A stretch of 64,000 nucleotides of DNA from JAGBWK01 sp964462445 (GTDB lineage: Bacteria > Bacteroidota > Bacteroidia > Bacteroidales > Muribaculaceae). Shown here piece by piece: positions 45,767-55,071 of the stretch. A model generated the notes under the pieces. The model saw nothing but the letters and a program-made list of their open reading frames with translations. It made no database searches and was not told the origin of the DNA. Where the stretch lies: positions 15,686-79,685 of the forward strand of contig CAYWXG010000002.1 in NCBI GenBank assembly GCA_964462445.1, written 5' to 3'. The stretch's first letter is position 1; the number at the start of each line of letters is the position of its first letter. The translations under genes were made by a program, and so were the position numbers.

Positions 45767-45809
45767 TCAGTCATAAAATTAGTTCTAACACAATTTTATA
45801 TTAAGAATA

Positions 45810-47075
45810 ATGGAGTTAAAAAGAGTTGTAGTGACAGGTTTAGGTGCCATTACGCCTATTGGTAACGACGTTGAAACGACGTGGGAAAATGCCAAGAAAG
45901 GTGTATCGGGCGCAGGTCCTATCACGCATTTCGATGCTTCAAAGTTCAAAACTCAGTTTGCTTGCGAAGTGAAGAACTTCGACGGCAACGCACTTTTCGA
46001 CCGTAAGAAGGTTCGTACACTCGACCTTTACGCGCAGTATGCCCTCGCAGCTGCACGTCAAGCGGTAGAAGATTCAAAAATCGAGGAGGGCGAAAATCTC
46101 AACCGCGATCGTGTCGGTGTTATAGTAGCAGCAGGAATCGGTGGACTTCACACTTTTGAGGAAGAAGCCGGCTACTATGCAATCAATAAAGAGAATGGCC
46201 CTAAATTCAATCCGTTCTTTATCCCCAAGATGATTGCCGATATCGCATCGGGACATATCTCGATGGAATATGGCTATCACGGTCCCAACTTTGGTGTCGT
46301 TTCAGCTTGTGCATCATCTAACAATGCAATCATTGATGCGTTCAACCTTATCCGCTTGGGTAAAGCTGACGCTATCGTAACCGGTGGTGCTGAAGCAGCT
46401 ATCTATCCTGCCGGTGTAGGTGGTTTCAACTCAATGCATGCATTGTCAACACGTAACGATTCCCCCACAACGGCTTCACGACCGTTCAGCAAGAGTCGCG
46501 ACGGGTTTGTGATGGGTGAGGGTTCGGTTGTACTCGTGCTTGAGGAACTTGAACATGCGTTGGCACGCGGTGCTAAAATTTATGCTGAGGTTGCCGGTGG
46601 AGGCCTTTCTGCCGATGCTTATCACCTCACTGCTACTCATCCCGAAGGTTTGGGCGCTATTTTGGCTATGCGTAATGCTCTTGAAGATGCCAACATGAAG
46701 CCCGAGGATATTGACTATATCAATGTTCACGGCACATCAACCCCTGTTGGTGATATTTCTGAAATTAAAGCTATTACCGAAGTATTTGGTGAACATGCTT
46801 ATAACCTTAACATTTCTTCGACTAAGTCGATGACCGGTCATCTTCTCGGAGCTACCGGTGCTCTCGAAGCAATGTTCTCGGTTAAGGCAGTTGAGAATGA
46901 TATTGTTCCTCCTACCATCAATCATGAAGATGATGATGAAGATGAAAATATCGACTATCGCTTAAACTTCACTTTCAACAAAGCACAAGAACGCCCAGTG
47001 CGTGCTGCGCTCTCTAACTCATTCGGGTTTGGAGGTCACAACGCTACAGTGATTGTGAAAAAATTTGAGAAATAA
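45810..47075 (+). CDS. fabF: 3-oxoacyl-ACP synthase II
   Basis: A condensing enzyme of fatty-acid elongation. The 421 residues hold the Cys-His-His site: Cys167 in GVVSACASSNNAI, His in INVHGTSTPVGD and His in STKSMTGHLLGATGALEA. The N-terminal VVVTGLGAITPIG and C-terminal NSFGFGGHNATVIV are typical. It lies in an operon with acpP and ends at a hairpin terminator. Confidence 0.97.
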   Translation: MELKRVVVTGLGAITPIGNDVETTWENAKKGVSGAGPITHFDASKFKTQFACEVKNFDGNALFDRKKVRTLDLYAQYALAAARQAVEDSKIEEGENLNRDRVGVIVAAGIGGLHTFEEEAGYYAINKENGPKFNPFFIPKMIADIASGHISMEYGYHGPNFGVVSACASSNNAIIDAFNLIRLGKADAIVTGGAEAAIYPAGVGGFNSMHALSTRNDSPTTASRPFSKSRDGFVMGEGSVVLVLEELEHALARGAKIYAEVAGGGLSADAYHLTATHPEGLGAILAMRNALEDANMKPEDIDYINVHGTSTPVGDISEIKAITEVFGEHAYNLNISSTKSMTGHLLGATGALEAMFSVKAVENDIVPPTINHEDDDEDENIDYRLNFTFNKAQERPVRAALSNSFGFGGHNATVIVKKFEK

Positions 47076-47118
47076 TATCCTGTAGGGATAAACGTAACGA
47101 AAGTTATTTGAGCAACAT

Positions 47119-47155
47119 AAGCGACCATGGTGAATTTTCACCGTGGTCGCTTTAT
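47119..47155 (+). terminator. Terminator of acpP-fabF
   Basis: AAGCGACCA-t-GGTG pairs with CACC-g-TGGTCGCTT around AATTTT, followed by TATTTATTTT. Confidence 0.85.
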
Positions 47156-47267
47156 TTATTTTAAGGTTTCTTGAACAAAGATTAATGGATAGTCGCCGAA
47201 AAGCAATCAAAACTGGGGTAATTTGTAGTAAAATATGTCAATTTCCTAATATTTCCTGGCAAAATGC

Positions 47268-47297
47268 TTTGTTCTTAAAAAAATATGCCTACCTTTG
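47268..47297 (+). promoter_or_regulatory. Promoter of the Lrp-type regulator
   Basis: TTTG at 47268-47271, 18 nt, TACCTTTG at 47290-47297; about 40 nt of leader. Confidence 0.65.
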
Positions 47298-47343
47298 CAT
47301 ATATAATAACAGTAAAAATTATTTGCCTTAAACCTAAATAATA

Positions 47344-47808
47344 ATGGAAAAAATAGACAATCTTGACCGAAAAATATTGAAAATTGTAATGCAAAATGCG
47401 CGTATCCCTTCAAAGGATGTAGCAGTTGAATGTGGAGTTTCGCGTGCAGCCATACATCAGCGAATACAGCGTATGGTAGATTTAAAGGTAATAACCGGTT
47501 CGGGTTACTATGTTAATCCTAAAGATTTAGGATTTTATACATGCACTTATATCGGAGTAAATCTTGAACGTGGAGCTCTTTATCGTGAAGTTGTGCCGGA
47601 ATTGCGTCGTATCCCCGAAATTACAGAATGTCACTTCACAACAGGTCCTTACACAATGCTTATAAAGCTTTTTGCGCGCGACAATGAGCATTTGATGGAT
47701 TTGCTTAATAATAAAATTCAAAATATACCCGGAGTGAAGGGGACTGAAACGCTTATTTCGCTCGACCATTCTATCCATCGTCACCTCCCAATTGAGGTTG
47801 AAGATTAG
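47344..47808 (+). CDS. Lrp/AsnC-family transcriptional regulator
   Basis: A 154-residue amino-acid-type regulator: winged helix-turn-helix at the N-terminus (DNLDRKILKIVMQNARIPSK, then CGVSRAAIHQRIQRM) and a C-terminal RAM/ACT-like domain (GVNLERGALY, ITECHFTTGPYTMLIKLFA). The ligand and targets are unknown. It has its own promoter; licD follows after 73 nt with no terminator in between, so partial read-through is likely. Confidence 0.92.
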   Translation: MEKIDNLDRKILKIVMQNARIPSKDVAVECGVSRAAIHQRIQRMVDLKVITGSGYYVNPKDLGFYTCTYIGVNLERGALYREVVPELRRIPEITECHFTTGPYTMLIKLFARDNEHLMDLLNNKIQNIPGVKGTETLISLDHSIHRHLPIEVED

Positions 47809-47881
47809 TTTTGCTATCTTGGTGTTCATACATTTTGTTGAAATGCGAGAATAATTACCGGTATAAAATTGGGGATTATAT

Positions 47882-48712
47882 ATGGCAAACTACGATATCA
47901 AGCAGTTGCATGACAAACTATTGCAAATACTATTAGTGTTTGATAAAGTGTGTACCGAACACAATCTGCGGTATTGCATTTGTGGTGGAACGCTTCTTGG
48001 CGCAGTTAGGCATAAAGGATTTATACCGTGGGATGACGACCTTGATGTATCGATGCCACGTCCCGATTACGAAAAATTAATAGCGCATGCTTCGGAGTGG
48101 TTGCCGGCGCCCTATGAATTCGTATGTGCGGAAAATGACAAGAAATATCCTTTGCCATTTGGTAAAATTCAAGATGCTTCAACAACGATAATAGAGCGTG
48201 ACCACTTGTATTATTTAGGAGGGTGTTATATTGATATATTCCCTTACGATGCATATCCCGATTGCTGGCTGGGACGGAAGCGTCAACGAGCAGAATACTT
48301 CTACTTGAAAAAATGTCTCTATCTTGTGCACCGCGACCCATATCGCCATGGACGAGGGGTGGCAAGTTGGTTGCCACGATTAGTACGCAAACTGTATACG
48401 ATGGAGAATATTCAACAACGTATGCGCCGTGTGATGACACGTTTTGATTATGAAACGGCAAATATTGCATGCAGTTACACAGATGGGTGGCATCGTATAT
48501 TGCCAAAGTCAATAACCGGAGACTATGCACCGATAGAATTTGAAGGGCATCAAGTGATGGGTATTCGCAATTTTCATCCATATCTTACGGCTATGTATGG
48601 TGCGGATTATATGACGCCACCACCACCGGAAGATCGTTGGCAGCACAATTTCAATTATCTCAATCTTGAATTACCTTATCGCCAATATACTCCGGAAATG
48701 CGCGATAAATAG
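47882..48712 (+). CDS. LicD-family phosphotransferase
   Basis: A 276-residue member of the LicD nucleotidyltransferase-fold family, which transfers phosphocholine or related phospho-alcohols or sugars to glycans. The signature YCICGGTLLGAVRHKG with IPWDDDLDVSMPRPDYEKL contains the metal-binding Asp residues. There are no transmembrane segments. No choline kinase, cytidylyltransferase or glycan-assembly genes are nearby, so the donor and acceptor cannot be inferred. A perfect hairpin follows. Confidence 0.87.
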   Translation: MANYDIKQLHDKLLQILLVFDKVCTEHNLRYCICGGTLLGAVRHKGFIPWDDDLDVSMPRPDYEKLIAHASEWLPAPYEFVCAENDKKYPLPFGKIQDASTTIIERDHLYYLGGCYIDIFPYDAYPDCWLGRKRQRAEYFYLKKCLYLVHRDPYRHGRGVASWLPRLVRKLYTMENIQQRMRRVMTRFDYETANIACSYTDGWHRILPKSITGDYAPIEFEGHQVMGIRNFHPYLTAMYGADYMTPPPPEDRWQHNFNYLNLELPYRQYTPEMRDK

Positions 48713-48780
48713 ATTGCATATTTGAATCAAACAAATATATCAATGCGAGTTTGAAATCTTTACTCGCATCGTTTATAACG

Positions 48781-48810
48781 CAATAGCTTAATTCCCGAAT
48801 TAAGCTATTG
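48781..48810 (+). terminator. Hairpin after licD
   Basis: CAATAGCTTAATTC / GAATTAAGCTATTG forms a 14-bp perfect stem with a minimal loop; GTTGATTTTATG follows, so the T-run is interrupted. Confidence 0.65.
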
Positions 48811-48923
48811 GTTGATTTTATGAAAATTCTTGCATAATTTTGTCGAAAAATTAGTGGATTTTTCAGATGAAAAAAGTATCTTTGCACGTTAAAATGTAAG
48901 TACAAATTAAAAGTACAATTAAA

Positions 48924-50540
48924 ATGGATACAAAGTTTATTTTTGTGACAGGAGGCGTAGTTTCTTCGTTGGGAAAGGGGATTATCTCAGCGTCGCTCGC
49001 TAATTTGCTTATAGCCCGCGGTTATCGTGTAACAGTACAGAAGTTTGACCCGTATTTGAATATCGACCCGGGAACACTAAACCCCTATGAGCATGGTGAG
49101 TGTTATGTGACAGTAGATGGTCACGAAGCAGACCTTGACCTCGGTCACTATGAGCGTTTTACCAATATCCAAACAACAAAATCTAACAATATAACAACCG
49201 GTCGTATCTATCAGAGCGTTATTAATAAAGAGCGCCGCGGCGACTATATGGGTAAGACTGTACAAGTAGTGCCTCATATTACCGATGAAATTAAAAATAG
49301 GGTAAAAGCCCTTGGGAAAACCGGTAATTTTGATTTTGTGATTACAGAAATAGGAGGAACAGTTGGTGATATCGAAGGGTTGCCATACCTTGAAAGTGTT
49401 CGCCAATTGCGTTGGGAACTTGGCTCTAATTGCGTTTGTGTCCATCTGACTTATGTGCCTTATATTGCTGCAGCGAAAGAATTGAAAACGAAGCCTACCC
49501 AACACTCTGTAAAGCAGTTGCAAGAATTAGGTATTCAGCCGGATATCTTGGTGTTGCGTACAGAGCAAGATGTTTCAGCCGAGATGCGTCGCAAAATAGC
49601 ACTTTTCTGTAATGTTGCTCCAGATGCGGTGATTCAGTCGAAAGATGTTCCCACTATCTATCAGGTGCCTATCATGATGCACGAGCAGCATTTCGATGAC
49701 TTGGTAATTAAGCGAGTAGGACTTCAGGCAGAAGGGGAACCAAATATGAAAGCATGGCTCAACTTCCTCGACAAGATGAACTACGCCGAAAAAACTATAA
49801 GAATTGGTCTTGTTGGAAAATATGTAGAACTTCAAGACGCATATAAGTCAATCAATGAATCGCTTATACAAGCTGCGACATACAACGACCGCAAACTCAA
49901 ACTTGAATTTATCCAGTCGGAGAAACTCACCGACGCCAATATTGAGAAGAGTTTGTCTGATATGGACGGCATTATCGTGGCTCCAGGCTCAGGGCCACGC
50001 GGTGTTGACGGTAAATTCGTGGCTTTGAAATGGTGTCGCGAGCATAATGTACCTACATTCGGTATTTGCCTTGGGATGCAATGTATGGTAATTGAATTCG
50101 CTCGCAATGTCCTTGGTATGCCTGAAGCTAACTCAACAGAATTCAATCATGCTACTCCCAACAATGTTATTGACTTAATGGAGGAGCAGAAGAGCATTGC
50201 AAACGTAGGTGGAGTAAGACGTCTCGGAGCATTTGACTGTGAATTGAAAGAGGGTTCGCGCACCGCGCAGGCTTATGGAAAAACGCATGTCAGCGAGCGT
50301 CATAGCCATCGTTTTGAATTTAATAATGAATACTTAGCTCGTTTTGAAGAGGCAGGATTGAAATGCGTAGGTGAAAACCCGGCGAGCCATTTGGTTGAAG
50401 TGGTTGAAATTCCGGAAAAGCGTTGGTATATTGGTGTTCAATATCATCCCGAATATTCATCTACGGTGCTTAATCCCAATCCACTGTTTGTTAGCTTTGT
50501 TAAAGCGGCAGTTGATTATAGCGAAGAGAAAAATAAATAA
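48924..50540 (+). CDS. pyrG: CTP synthase
   Basis: Aminates UTP to CTP using glutamine. The 538 residues have the synthetase domain (FVTGGVVSSLGKGIISASLA, KFDPYLNIDPGTLNPYEHGE) and a glutamine amidotransferase domain with Cys382 in FGICLGMQCMVIEFAR and a C-terminal HPEYSS. A TATCTTTG -7 box at 48877-48884 precedes it. yidC follows after 21 nt. Confidence 0.97.
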   Translation: MDTKFIFVTGGVVSSLGKGIISASLANLLIARGYRVTVQKFDPYLNIDPGTLNPYEHGECYVTVDGHEADLDLGHYERFTNIQTTKSNNITTGRIYQSVINKERRGDYMGKTVQVVPHITDEIKNRVKALGKTGNFDFVITEIGGTVGDIEGLPYLESVRQLRWELGSNCVCVHLTYVPYIAAAKELKTKPTQHSVKQLQELGIQPDILVLRTEQDVSAEMRRKIALFCNVAPDAVIQSKDVPTIYQVPIMMHEQHFDDLVIKRVGLQAEGEPNMKAWLNFLDKMNYAEKTIRIGLVGKYVELQDAYKSINESLIQAATYNDRKLKLEFIQSEKLTDANIEKSLSDMDGIIVAPGSGPRGVDGKFVALKWCREHNVPTFGICLGMQCMVIEFARNVLGMPEANSTEFNHATPNNVIDLMEEQKSIANVGGVRRLGAFDCELKEGSRTAQAYGKTHVSERHSHRFEFNNEYLARFEEAGLKCVGENPASHLVEVVEIPEKRWYIGVQYHPEYSSTVLNPNPLFVSFVKAAVDYSEEKNK

Positions 50541-50561
50541 TACAAAAATAAATAATACTAC

Positions 50562-52670
50562 GTGAATAGTTCGTTAAAGATTATCCTTGTGATGGCAGCT
50601 GTGTTCTTCGGCATGATGCTGCTAACACCCAAAAAAGAGGACAAAGTTCAGAGTGCACCGATACAACAAGAGGTAGTAGAGGATTCAAATGAGCAAATTT
50701 TCATATCCGAAGCAGAGAAGGCGTTGATACCTGACATTGTGAAGCAGGTGGGCATGCGCGAAATTGTCGACGGTAAAGAAACTTTTAGTTATGTCACCGA
50801 CAAAGTGGCACTTCATCTTATAGATGGGGAACTAAGCGGTACGGTTACAGTTGATTCGCTTACTGCAGAAGTTGATAGCGCTTTGGTGTGTCATTTCCCT
50901 CTCGAAATGAATGTGACGCAACAAACTGTTGCTAATGCCACTCTTGCAAAAGAATTGAAAGAAATCGGTACGTATAAAAAGTTTGCTCCGCTTCGCAAAG
51001 AGGTGCCGATGCTCGACACAATTCGCTTGCAAAATAATGTCCTTGCATTGGAATTTGATACTCACGGAGGTATTATTTCAAAAGCCACACTTCTTGCCCC
51101 GGCTTATCGTACATTCTTTAAGTCAAAAACAGACCCCAATAAGATAGATTCGGCGCAAGTCGTTGTATTCAGCCCGGCTGATGAGGCATCATATTGGTTT
51201 AATATTTCCTACAACAACAATAATGTCTCGGCGTGTAATCTCTATTTCACTCCAAAGCAGGTGGGTGATAGCATAGTAGAGATGACTGTTGACCTTGGAG
51301 ACGGTGCCCGTTGGGGTTATCGTTATACACTTCCGCAAGGTGATAGCTATATCGTCAGAATGGACGTGATACAGGAAAATACAGCTCACATATTGCCGAT
51401 GAACACTACGCAGATGATGTTCAGTTGGAAAATGCAATTGCCGAGATTGGAACGCGGTTTGACCTTCGAGGAGCGGAATTCCGGTATCTACTATCGCTAT
51501 ATCGGAGAATCTCCGGATTATATCAACGGCAACTCATCTACAACTGAAACAATGAATCATTCATTGCAGTGGCTTGCTTATAACAATCAGTTCTTCTCAA
51601 CGATAGTAATTCCACAAAAGGGATTCGTGTCGGGAAAAGTGGTTCAACAAGCATATAAAGTGCAGCCGGGTGCTCAGCATATTAAGTTCCTTGCTGCCGA
51701 TATGGAGGTGCCCTACGATCCGGAAGCTGAGGTTTGCGCTTCGCTTGATATATTTATCGGCCCGAACTCATATTCGCTACTTTCCGACATCGATGAGCAG
51801 TTAGGAAGCGAAGATGGATTGGACCTCAATAGAGTAGTCCCTCTCGGTTGGTCTTGGCTTCGATGGATTAACACATTGATTGTTATCCCGGTGTTTGATT
51901 TCCTAAGCGGATTTGTTTCAAATTATGGCCTTATAATCTTATTGTTGACAATCTTCATTAAGATAATAATCTTCCCCTTCACCTATAAGAGCTACCTTTC
52001 TCAGGCCAAGATGCGATTGCTCGCTCCTGAAATAAAGGAAATTAACGATAAATATCCCGGTAAGGAGAATGCTATGGTGCGTCAGCAAAAGACAATGGCA
52101 CTCTATTCCAAGGCCGGTGCGAGTCCATTCTCAGGGTGTTTGCCTTTGTTACTCCAGATGCCGATACTTATCGCTATGTTCTCTTTCTTCCCCTCATGTA
52201 TCGAATTGCGAGGACAAAGTTTCCTATGGGTGGAAGATCTTGCGTCGCCCGACGTTATTTTCTCATTGCCATTCTCGATTCCGTTCTATGGTAAGGATGT
52301 AAGTTTATTCTGTTTGTTGATGACAGTGACCAATATAATCTATACACGCATCAATATGAAAAATCAGCCATCATCATCGTCGATGCCCGGCATGAAATGG
52401 ATGATGTATTTGATGCCTGTAATGTTCCTCTTCTTCTTCAACAGCTATCCGGCAGCATTGAGCTACTACTACTTCTTGTCGTTGTTGATAACGATAATCC
52501 AAACATGGATTTTCCGTCGTTGTGTTAATGAGGATAAGTTGCGTAGAAAGATGGCTGCCGCAGCTGCAAAGCCTAAAAAGAAATCAGGATTTATGGCACG
52601 TCTCGAAGAAGCTCAGCGTAAACAGCAGGCAGCATTGCGCGAGCAACAGCAGAAAGGACGCCGTCGTTAA
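50562..52670 (+). CDS. yidC: Membrane protein insertase YidC
   Basis: Inserts and folds inner-membrane proteins with or without Sec. The 702 residues have an N-terminal helix (about 5-21), the large periplasmic beta-sandwich domain (about 130-420) and the five-helix core: GLIILLLTIFIKIIIFPFTY, SYLSQAKMRLLAPEIKEIND, SGCLPLLLQMPILIAMFSFF and a C-terminal basic coiled tail (RKQQAALREQQQKGRRR). The start is a GTG; the N-terminal sequence MNSSLKIILVMAAVFFGMML is a normal signal anchor. Confidence 0.95.
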   Translation: MNSSLKIILVMAAVFFGMMLLTPKKEDKVQSAPIQQEVVEDSNEQIFISEAEKALIPDIVKQVGMREIVDGKETFSYVTDKVALHLIDGELSGTVTVDSLTAEVDSALVCHFPLEMNVTQQTVANATLAKELKEIGTYKKFAPLRKEVPMLDTIRLQNNVLALEFDTHGGIISKATLLAPAYRTFFKSKTDPNKIDSAQVVVFSPADEASYWFNISYNNNNVSACNLYFTPKQVGDSIVEMTVDLGDGARWGYRYTLPQGDSYIVRMDVIQENTAHILPMNTTQMMFSWKMQLPRLERGLTFEERNSGIYYRYIGESPDYINGNSSTTETMNHSLQWLAYNNQFFSTIVIPQKGFVSGKVVQQAYKVQPGAQHIKFLAADMEVPYDPEAEVCASLDIFIGPNSYSLLSDIDEQLGSEDGLDLNRVVPLGWSWLRWINTLIVIPVFDFLSGFVSNYGLIILLLTIFIKIIIFPFTYKSYLSQAKMRLLAPEIKEINDKYPGKENAMVRQQKTMALYSKAGASPFSGCLPLLLQMPILIAMFSFFPSCIELRGQSFLWVEDLASPDVIFSLPFSIPFYGKDVSLFCLLMTVTNIIYTRINMKNQPSSSSMPGMKWMMYLMPVMFLFFFNSYPAALSYYYFLSLLITIIQTWIFRRCVNEDKLRRKMAAAAAKPKKKSGFMARLEEAQRKQQAALREQQQKGRRR

Positions 52671-52765
52671 GCCTATATACAGAGATGATAATATCAGAGG
52701 TCTTTTTAGTTAGATAAATAGATTAATATTTTAACTAAAAGGAGAAAATAATAGCACAAAAGGTT

Positions 52766-52806
52766 AAAACTATCCTCGGAAGCAAATTCCGAGGATAGTT
52801 TTTTTG
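52766..52806 (+). terminator. Terminator of pyrG-yidC
   Basis: A perfect 16-bp stem (52766-52781 with 52787-52802) around a 5-nt loop, running into a T-run. Confidence 0.9.
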
Positions 52807-52903
52807 TTAAAATCATTATTTATTGAAAAAAATATTTTACCTTTGAGAAAGCGCTTTTTGATAAGCATATTAAAATTAATATTAATAATAAAAATAAGAT
52901 ACC

Positions 52904-53689
52904 ATGATTAGTCCGTTAGCTCATGTAGACGCGTCAGCCAAAATTGGCGAAAATGTTACAATACATCCATTTGCGTATGTGGATAAAGATGTAGTAATAG
53001 GAGATGGGTGTGAAATTATGCCATATGCAAGTATATTGCATGGGACTCGTATAGGTTGTCGTTGTAAAGTCTTTCAAGGAGCAATCTTAGGCGCCGACCC
53101 CCAAGATTTTCGTTGGGAAGGAGGCGAAGCTCATTGTGTCATTGGGGACGATGTTGTGATTCGTGAACACGTTATCGTTAATCGTGGTTTTGAAACACCT
53201 GAAGGAACAGTCATTGGCAGTAACATATTTATTATGGCAAATAGCCACGTAGGGCACGACTGTAAGTTGGCAGGTAAGAGTGTGCTCGGTAATGGAGTTA
53301 CGATGGCAGGGAATGTGAGAGTAGGAGAAAATGTAATTCTGTCATCTAATACTATATTCCATGAGGATTCCAAAGTGGGCGCTTGGGCGCTTGTGAAAGG
53401 TGGCTGTCGCATTTCGGGAAACGTTCCTCCATTTGTTATTGTAGCACACAATCCGGTGGAATATTATGGTGTGAATGCCTACGTGATGCGTAAACATGGC
53501 TATACTGATGAGCAAATTGACGAAGTTGCTAAGGCCTACCGCCATGTATATCAGTCGGGTACGTCGGTGTTTAATGCGCTTCGACGTATTGAAGCAGACG
53601 TGGCGCCATCGGAATCTCGTGATATGATTACCAACTTTATTAATGAAGTAGATTTGAAGATTGTCGCTGCTCCCGTTGAGTTGGAATAG
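52904..53689 (+). CDS. lpxA: UDP-N-acetylglucosamine acyltransferase
   Basis: The first step of lipid A synthesis. A 261-residue left-handed beta-helix of hexapeptide repeats (PLAHVDASAKIGENVTIHPF ... VIGDGCEIMPYASI) with the catalytic His region NSHVGHDCKLAGKSVLGNG, followed by the C-terminal helical domain (KHGYTDEQIDEVAKAYRHVY). It is the free-standing form; lpxC, lpxD and fabZ are not adjacent. A TACCTTTG box lies at 52838-52845. Confidence 0.95.
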   Translation: MISPLAHVDASAKIGENVTIHPFAYVDKDVVIGDGCEIMPYASILHGTRIGCRCKVFQGAILGADPQDFRWEGGEAHCVIGDDVVIREHVIVNRGFETPEGTVIGSNIFIMANSHVGHDCKLAGKSVLGNGVTMAGNVRVGENVILSSNTIFHEDSKVGAWALVKGGCRISGNVPPFVIVAHNPVEYYGVNAYVMRKHGYTDEQIDEVAKAYRHVYQSGTSVFNALRRIEADVAPSESRDMITNFINEVDLKIVAAPVELE

Positions 53690-53727
53690 TATAAGATCAA
53701 AAGGTTGACCGATAAAAATAGAAAGAT

Positions 53728-53790
53728 ATGAGTTGTCGCATTGCAGATAGAGTCTGTAAATTAGCGACAACTCATGTATCTATGCGTTTT
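53728..53790 (+). terminator. Long two-tier hairpin after lpxA
   Basis: A perfect 12-bp stem ATGAGTTGTCGC / GCGACAACTCAT (53728-53739 with 53764-53775) encloses a small inner CAGA/TCTG hairpin. A T-run follows at 53786-53792. It is larger than an ordinary terminator but placed like one. Confidence 0.6.
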
Positions 53791-53813
53791 TTAAGGAAAA
53801 AAATCCGTAATCA

Positions 53814-53845
53814 TTTGCTAAGCATATAAAAATACGTTAATTTTG
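53814..53845 (+). promoter_or_regulatory. Promoter of frdCAB
   Basis: TTTG at 53814-53817, 20 nt, TAATTTTG at 53838-53845. The predicted leader is about 160 nt. Confidence 0.6.
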
Positions 53846-54011
53846 TAACGTAAAAGCGGTAGTAGCCGTTTACTCGAGTTAAATCTATCGATATAGTTGA
53901 TTGTAAGAACAATTCCTCAGAATGATAAGCGGTCGAGTTCCGCTACGCAACAATAGTATTGTAATAGTCGAATAAATAATCTATTAATAATTCAAAATCC
54001 TCTAAACTTCT

Positions 54012-55061
54012 ATGTGGTTAACAAGCTCTTCAATAGGACGAAAGTTTGTCATGGCATTGACCGGCGCTTTCTTGATCCTGTTTGTTACATTTCACGTGTT
54101 GATGAATGGAGTCGCATTGTTCTGGCCAACAGCCTACAATGTTATTTGTGAATTCCTCGGAGCCAACTGGTATGCCCTTGTGGGTACTGCCATTCTCGCC
54201 GGAGGTTTCGTACTCCATATCCTCTTCGCATTGTGGCTAACCTACGAGAACCGTCGCGCACGCGGTGGCGACAGCTATGCGGTGACATCACGTCCCAAAC
54301 AAGTGGAGTGGTCGTCAAAGAATATGCTCGTTCTCGGTATCGTAGTAATTTGCTTCTTGTTGGTGCATCTCTACCAATTTTGGGCTAAGATGCAGCTCCC
54401 TGAAGTGCTCGGTCTTGAAGGAGAATATCCTGCAGCTGCCGGTACACTCTTCATTCAGGAAGCATTCAGCTGCCCCATCACACTTATTATCTACCTCATC
54501 GGTTTTGCTGCATTGTGGTTGCACATGACCCACGGTTTCTGGTCAATGTGCCAGTCATCAGGCCTTAACAATGGCACTTGGATGAACCGTTTGAAAACAA
54601 TTGGAAATGTATGGGCAACAGTAGTAGTATTGCTCTTTGCAGTTCAGGCAGTTGTGTTTACCGTGCAATCTAAAAACAATTATTACACCACTAATGAAGC
54701 GCTTCTTGAGCAATACAAAGAAATGCTTCCCGCTTGCGAATGTGAAGGTTGCGAAGGTTGTGAAGATTGCGCTGACTGCGTATGTGCAGAAGGTGAATGT
54801 GCTGAGACATGCCATCGTTGCATTATGGTAGCTAACATAGTAGCTGCAGGCGATGGTTGCTGCGCAAAAGAAGCAACATGTGGCAAGGCTGCAAATTGTG
54901 ACAAGACTTCATGTGGTGAATGTGCTCAAGATTGCGAACAAGCTTGTGAAGACGGTGCAACTTGCCCCAAACAAGGAAGCTGTGGCTCAGAGTGTGAAAA
55001 AAACTGCACTCACAACGCGGCACCCTCAGTGAAAGACAACTTTAATGATTCAATATTTTAA
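54012..55061 (+). CDS. frdC: Fumarate reductase/succinate dehydrogenase cytochrome b with Cys-rich tail
   Basis: The membrane anchor and haem subunit of the quinol:fumarate reductase type with one five-helix cytochrome b (helices about 12-36, 52-78, 104-124, 152-177, 197-218). Candidate haem ligands are H28, H69, H119, H171 and H174. The cytochrome part ends by residue 235, the normal family size as I remember it. The remaining 110 residues are unlike it: 22 Cys between 242 and 332, starting with CxCxxCxxCxxCxxCxC (242-258), then CAETCHRC, a short hydrophobic patch, and further spaced Cys to the end. With a cytoplasmic N-terminus and five helices the tail should face the periplasm. The frame and codon use are continuous into the stop, and frdA follows after 10 nt. 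Confidence 0.92.
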   Translation: MWLTSSSIGRKFVMALTGAFLILFVTFHVLMNGVALFWPTAYNVICEFLGANWYALVGTAILAGGFVLHILFALWLTYENRRARGGDSYAVTSRPKQVEWSSKNMLVLGIVVICFLLVHLYQFWAKMQLPEVLGLEGEYPAAAGTLFIQEAFSCPITLIIYLIGFAALWLHMTHGFWSMCQSSGLNNGTWMNRLKTIGNVWATVVVLLFAVQAVVFTVQSKNNYYTTNEALLEQYKEMLPACECEGCEGCEDCADCVCAEGECAETCHRCIMVANIVAAGDGCCAKEATCGKAANCDKTSCGECAQDCEQACEDGATCPKQGSCGSECEKNCTHNAAPSVKDNFNDSIF

Positions 55062-55071
55062 TTAATCAGTT

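Larger units (their letters stand above)
53690..54011. other. Non-coding region between lpxA and frdC
   Basis: 322 bases with the long hairpin terminator, the frd promoter and a leader of about 160 nt. In the leader are AGCGG-7-CCGCT (53928-53944) and the palindrome ACTCGAGT (53872-53879). I see no open frame worth calling. Confidence 0.55.

Noticed and set aside
48021..48581. 186-codon open frame antisense to licD
   Set aside because: No recognisable motifs, His/Leu/Ser-rich shadow composition, and it is fully covered by the well-supported licD frame.
54789..54830. c-type haem motif in the FrdC tail
   Set aside because: CAETCH has three residues between the cysteines, not the canonical CxxCH; the remaining Cys pattern looks more like metal or cluster binding.
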